This document shows, one piece after another, positions 63,670 through 64,000 of a DNA stretch of 64,000 bases. The notes beneath the pieces were generated by a model. It searched no databases and was not told where the DNA came from. It was given only the letters and a program-made list of their open reading frames with translations. The translations under genes were made by a program, and so were the position numbers. Origin of the DNA: Paenibacillus oenotherae (GTDB lineage: Bacteria; Bacillota; Bacilli; Paenibacillales; Paenibacillaceae); assembly GCF_019443105.1 (NCBI RefSeq), contig NZ_JAHZIJ010000008.1:124001-188000 (forward strand), written 5' to 3'. Every line of letters starts with the position of its first letter. The stretch's first letter is position 1.

Positions 63670-64000
63670 ACCGGCCCGCAAATCTTCAATATGGGAAAAA
63701 CTGAGCGTGGAGCGGATCAAGATTGAGCTGCTAAGAACAGCATACGGCCAATCCCGGACGTTCCTCTCCAGATTTGATCCCAGGATGCTCATCGGATGGT
63801 ACTCTTTCTTCGCCATTGCTCCCTGGTTTATTCATAATAAGACCGTACTCATTGGCATGCTGCTGGCAATCGCCGTACTCACTTACACTTCGAAGCCGAG
63901 CGTGCTCGTATTCATCGTGCTGGCGTTCGGGCTCGTCACAGATACGGCTTACATGCTGATCGTCGCGCTGGCCTTCGGCGGCGGTCTCCCGGCTGCATTG
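63656..64000 (+). CDS. EcfT-type transmembrane subunit, N-terminal part
   Basis: The frame continues past the window end; 115 residues are visible. The start MELAEPARKSSIWEKLSVER, with the later FDPRMLIGWYSFFAIAPWFI and helices ending FGLVTDTAYMLIVALAFGGG, matches the EcfT/CbiQ core, where a DPRxK-like motif precedes helix 1. Overlap with the ATPase gene by 14 bases completes an ECF S-A-T operon. Its C-terminal coupling helices are outside the window. Confidence 0.85.
   Translation, partial: MELAEPARKSSIWEKLSVERIKIELLRTAYGQSRTFLSRFDPRMLIGWYSFFAIAPWFIHNKTVLIGMLLAIAVLTYTSKPSVLVFIVLAFGLVTDTAYMLIVALAFGGGLPAAL

Overview
The window looks like a chromosomal segment of a spore-forming, low-to-mid GC Bacillota, most probably Paenibacillus or a close relative. 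The signs are a gerA-type spore germination operon, S-layer homology domains on a secreted glycosidase, strong GGAGG ribosome binding sites with frequent TTG/GTG starts, many family-1 sugar-binding lipoproteins, and a consensus Bacillus-type Fur box. This is inferred from gene content and signals; no database search was possible.

Layout. 1-2045: tail of a PadR regulator, a DUF817 membrane protein and an AHSA1/SRPBCC protein. 2909-7748: two tandem paralogous secreted subtilases with PA14-Fn3-PA14 tails. 7830-16736: a sialic-acid locus with a divergent YhcH/NanQ-like protein, an AraC regulator, an ABC importer (SBP plus two permeases), NanA, two almost identical Gfo/Idh/MocA oxidoreductases and NanE. 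Its make-up resembles loci for 2,7-anhydro-N-acetylneuraminate use. 17064-22736: TetR/NmrA-like pair, small membrane protein, GNAT, acyl-CoA synthetase-like enzyme and GTP cyclohydrolase II. 22737-24436: degraded genes and dispersed repeats. 24437-28458: germination operon. 28529-32505: Fur-controlled Fe-siderophore/citrate ABC importer on the minus strand. 32728-35585: 7TM sensor kinase and BTAD-type response regulator. 35740-37786: an AT-rich three-gene module (XRE, ImmA/IrrE metallopeptidase, PIN-like nuclease) with its own promoter and operator. 37804-40190: MFS exporter and LysR. 40649-46140: MFS remnant, autoregulated XRE/membrane protein pair, GNAT, CD3324-family protein, sigma/anti-sigma pair, peroxiredoxin-like protein and TetR. 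46154-54596: duplicated-domain protein, SLH-NagZ glycosidase, DbpA-type helicase, chemoreceptor and sugar-binding protein. 54709-59217: MFS, WYL regulator, histidine phosphatase and SelO. 60059-64000: PHP phosphoesterase divergent from an ECF-type transporter cut by the window end.

The intergenic regions hold a dispersed composite repeat built from GCCTGC-N6-GCAGGC hairpins. I find five large copies near 2.2, 5.3, 24.2, 49.8 and 59.7 kb and a short one near 22.9 kb. The long stems differ between copies by compensatory changes, which suggests that the fold matters. Decayed genes (a gerAB paralogue, an MFS transporter, a surface-protein fragment and an unidentified gene) and two minisatellites lie in the same kinds of gap. 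The most attractive candidate for an undescribed system is the XRE-ImmA/IrrE-PIN module at 35.7-37.8 kb.
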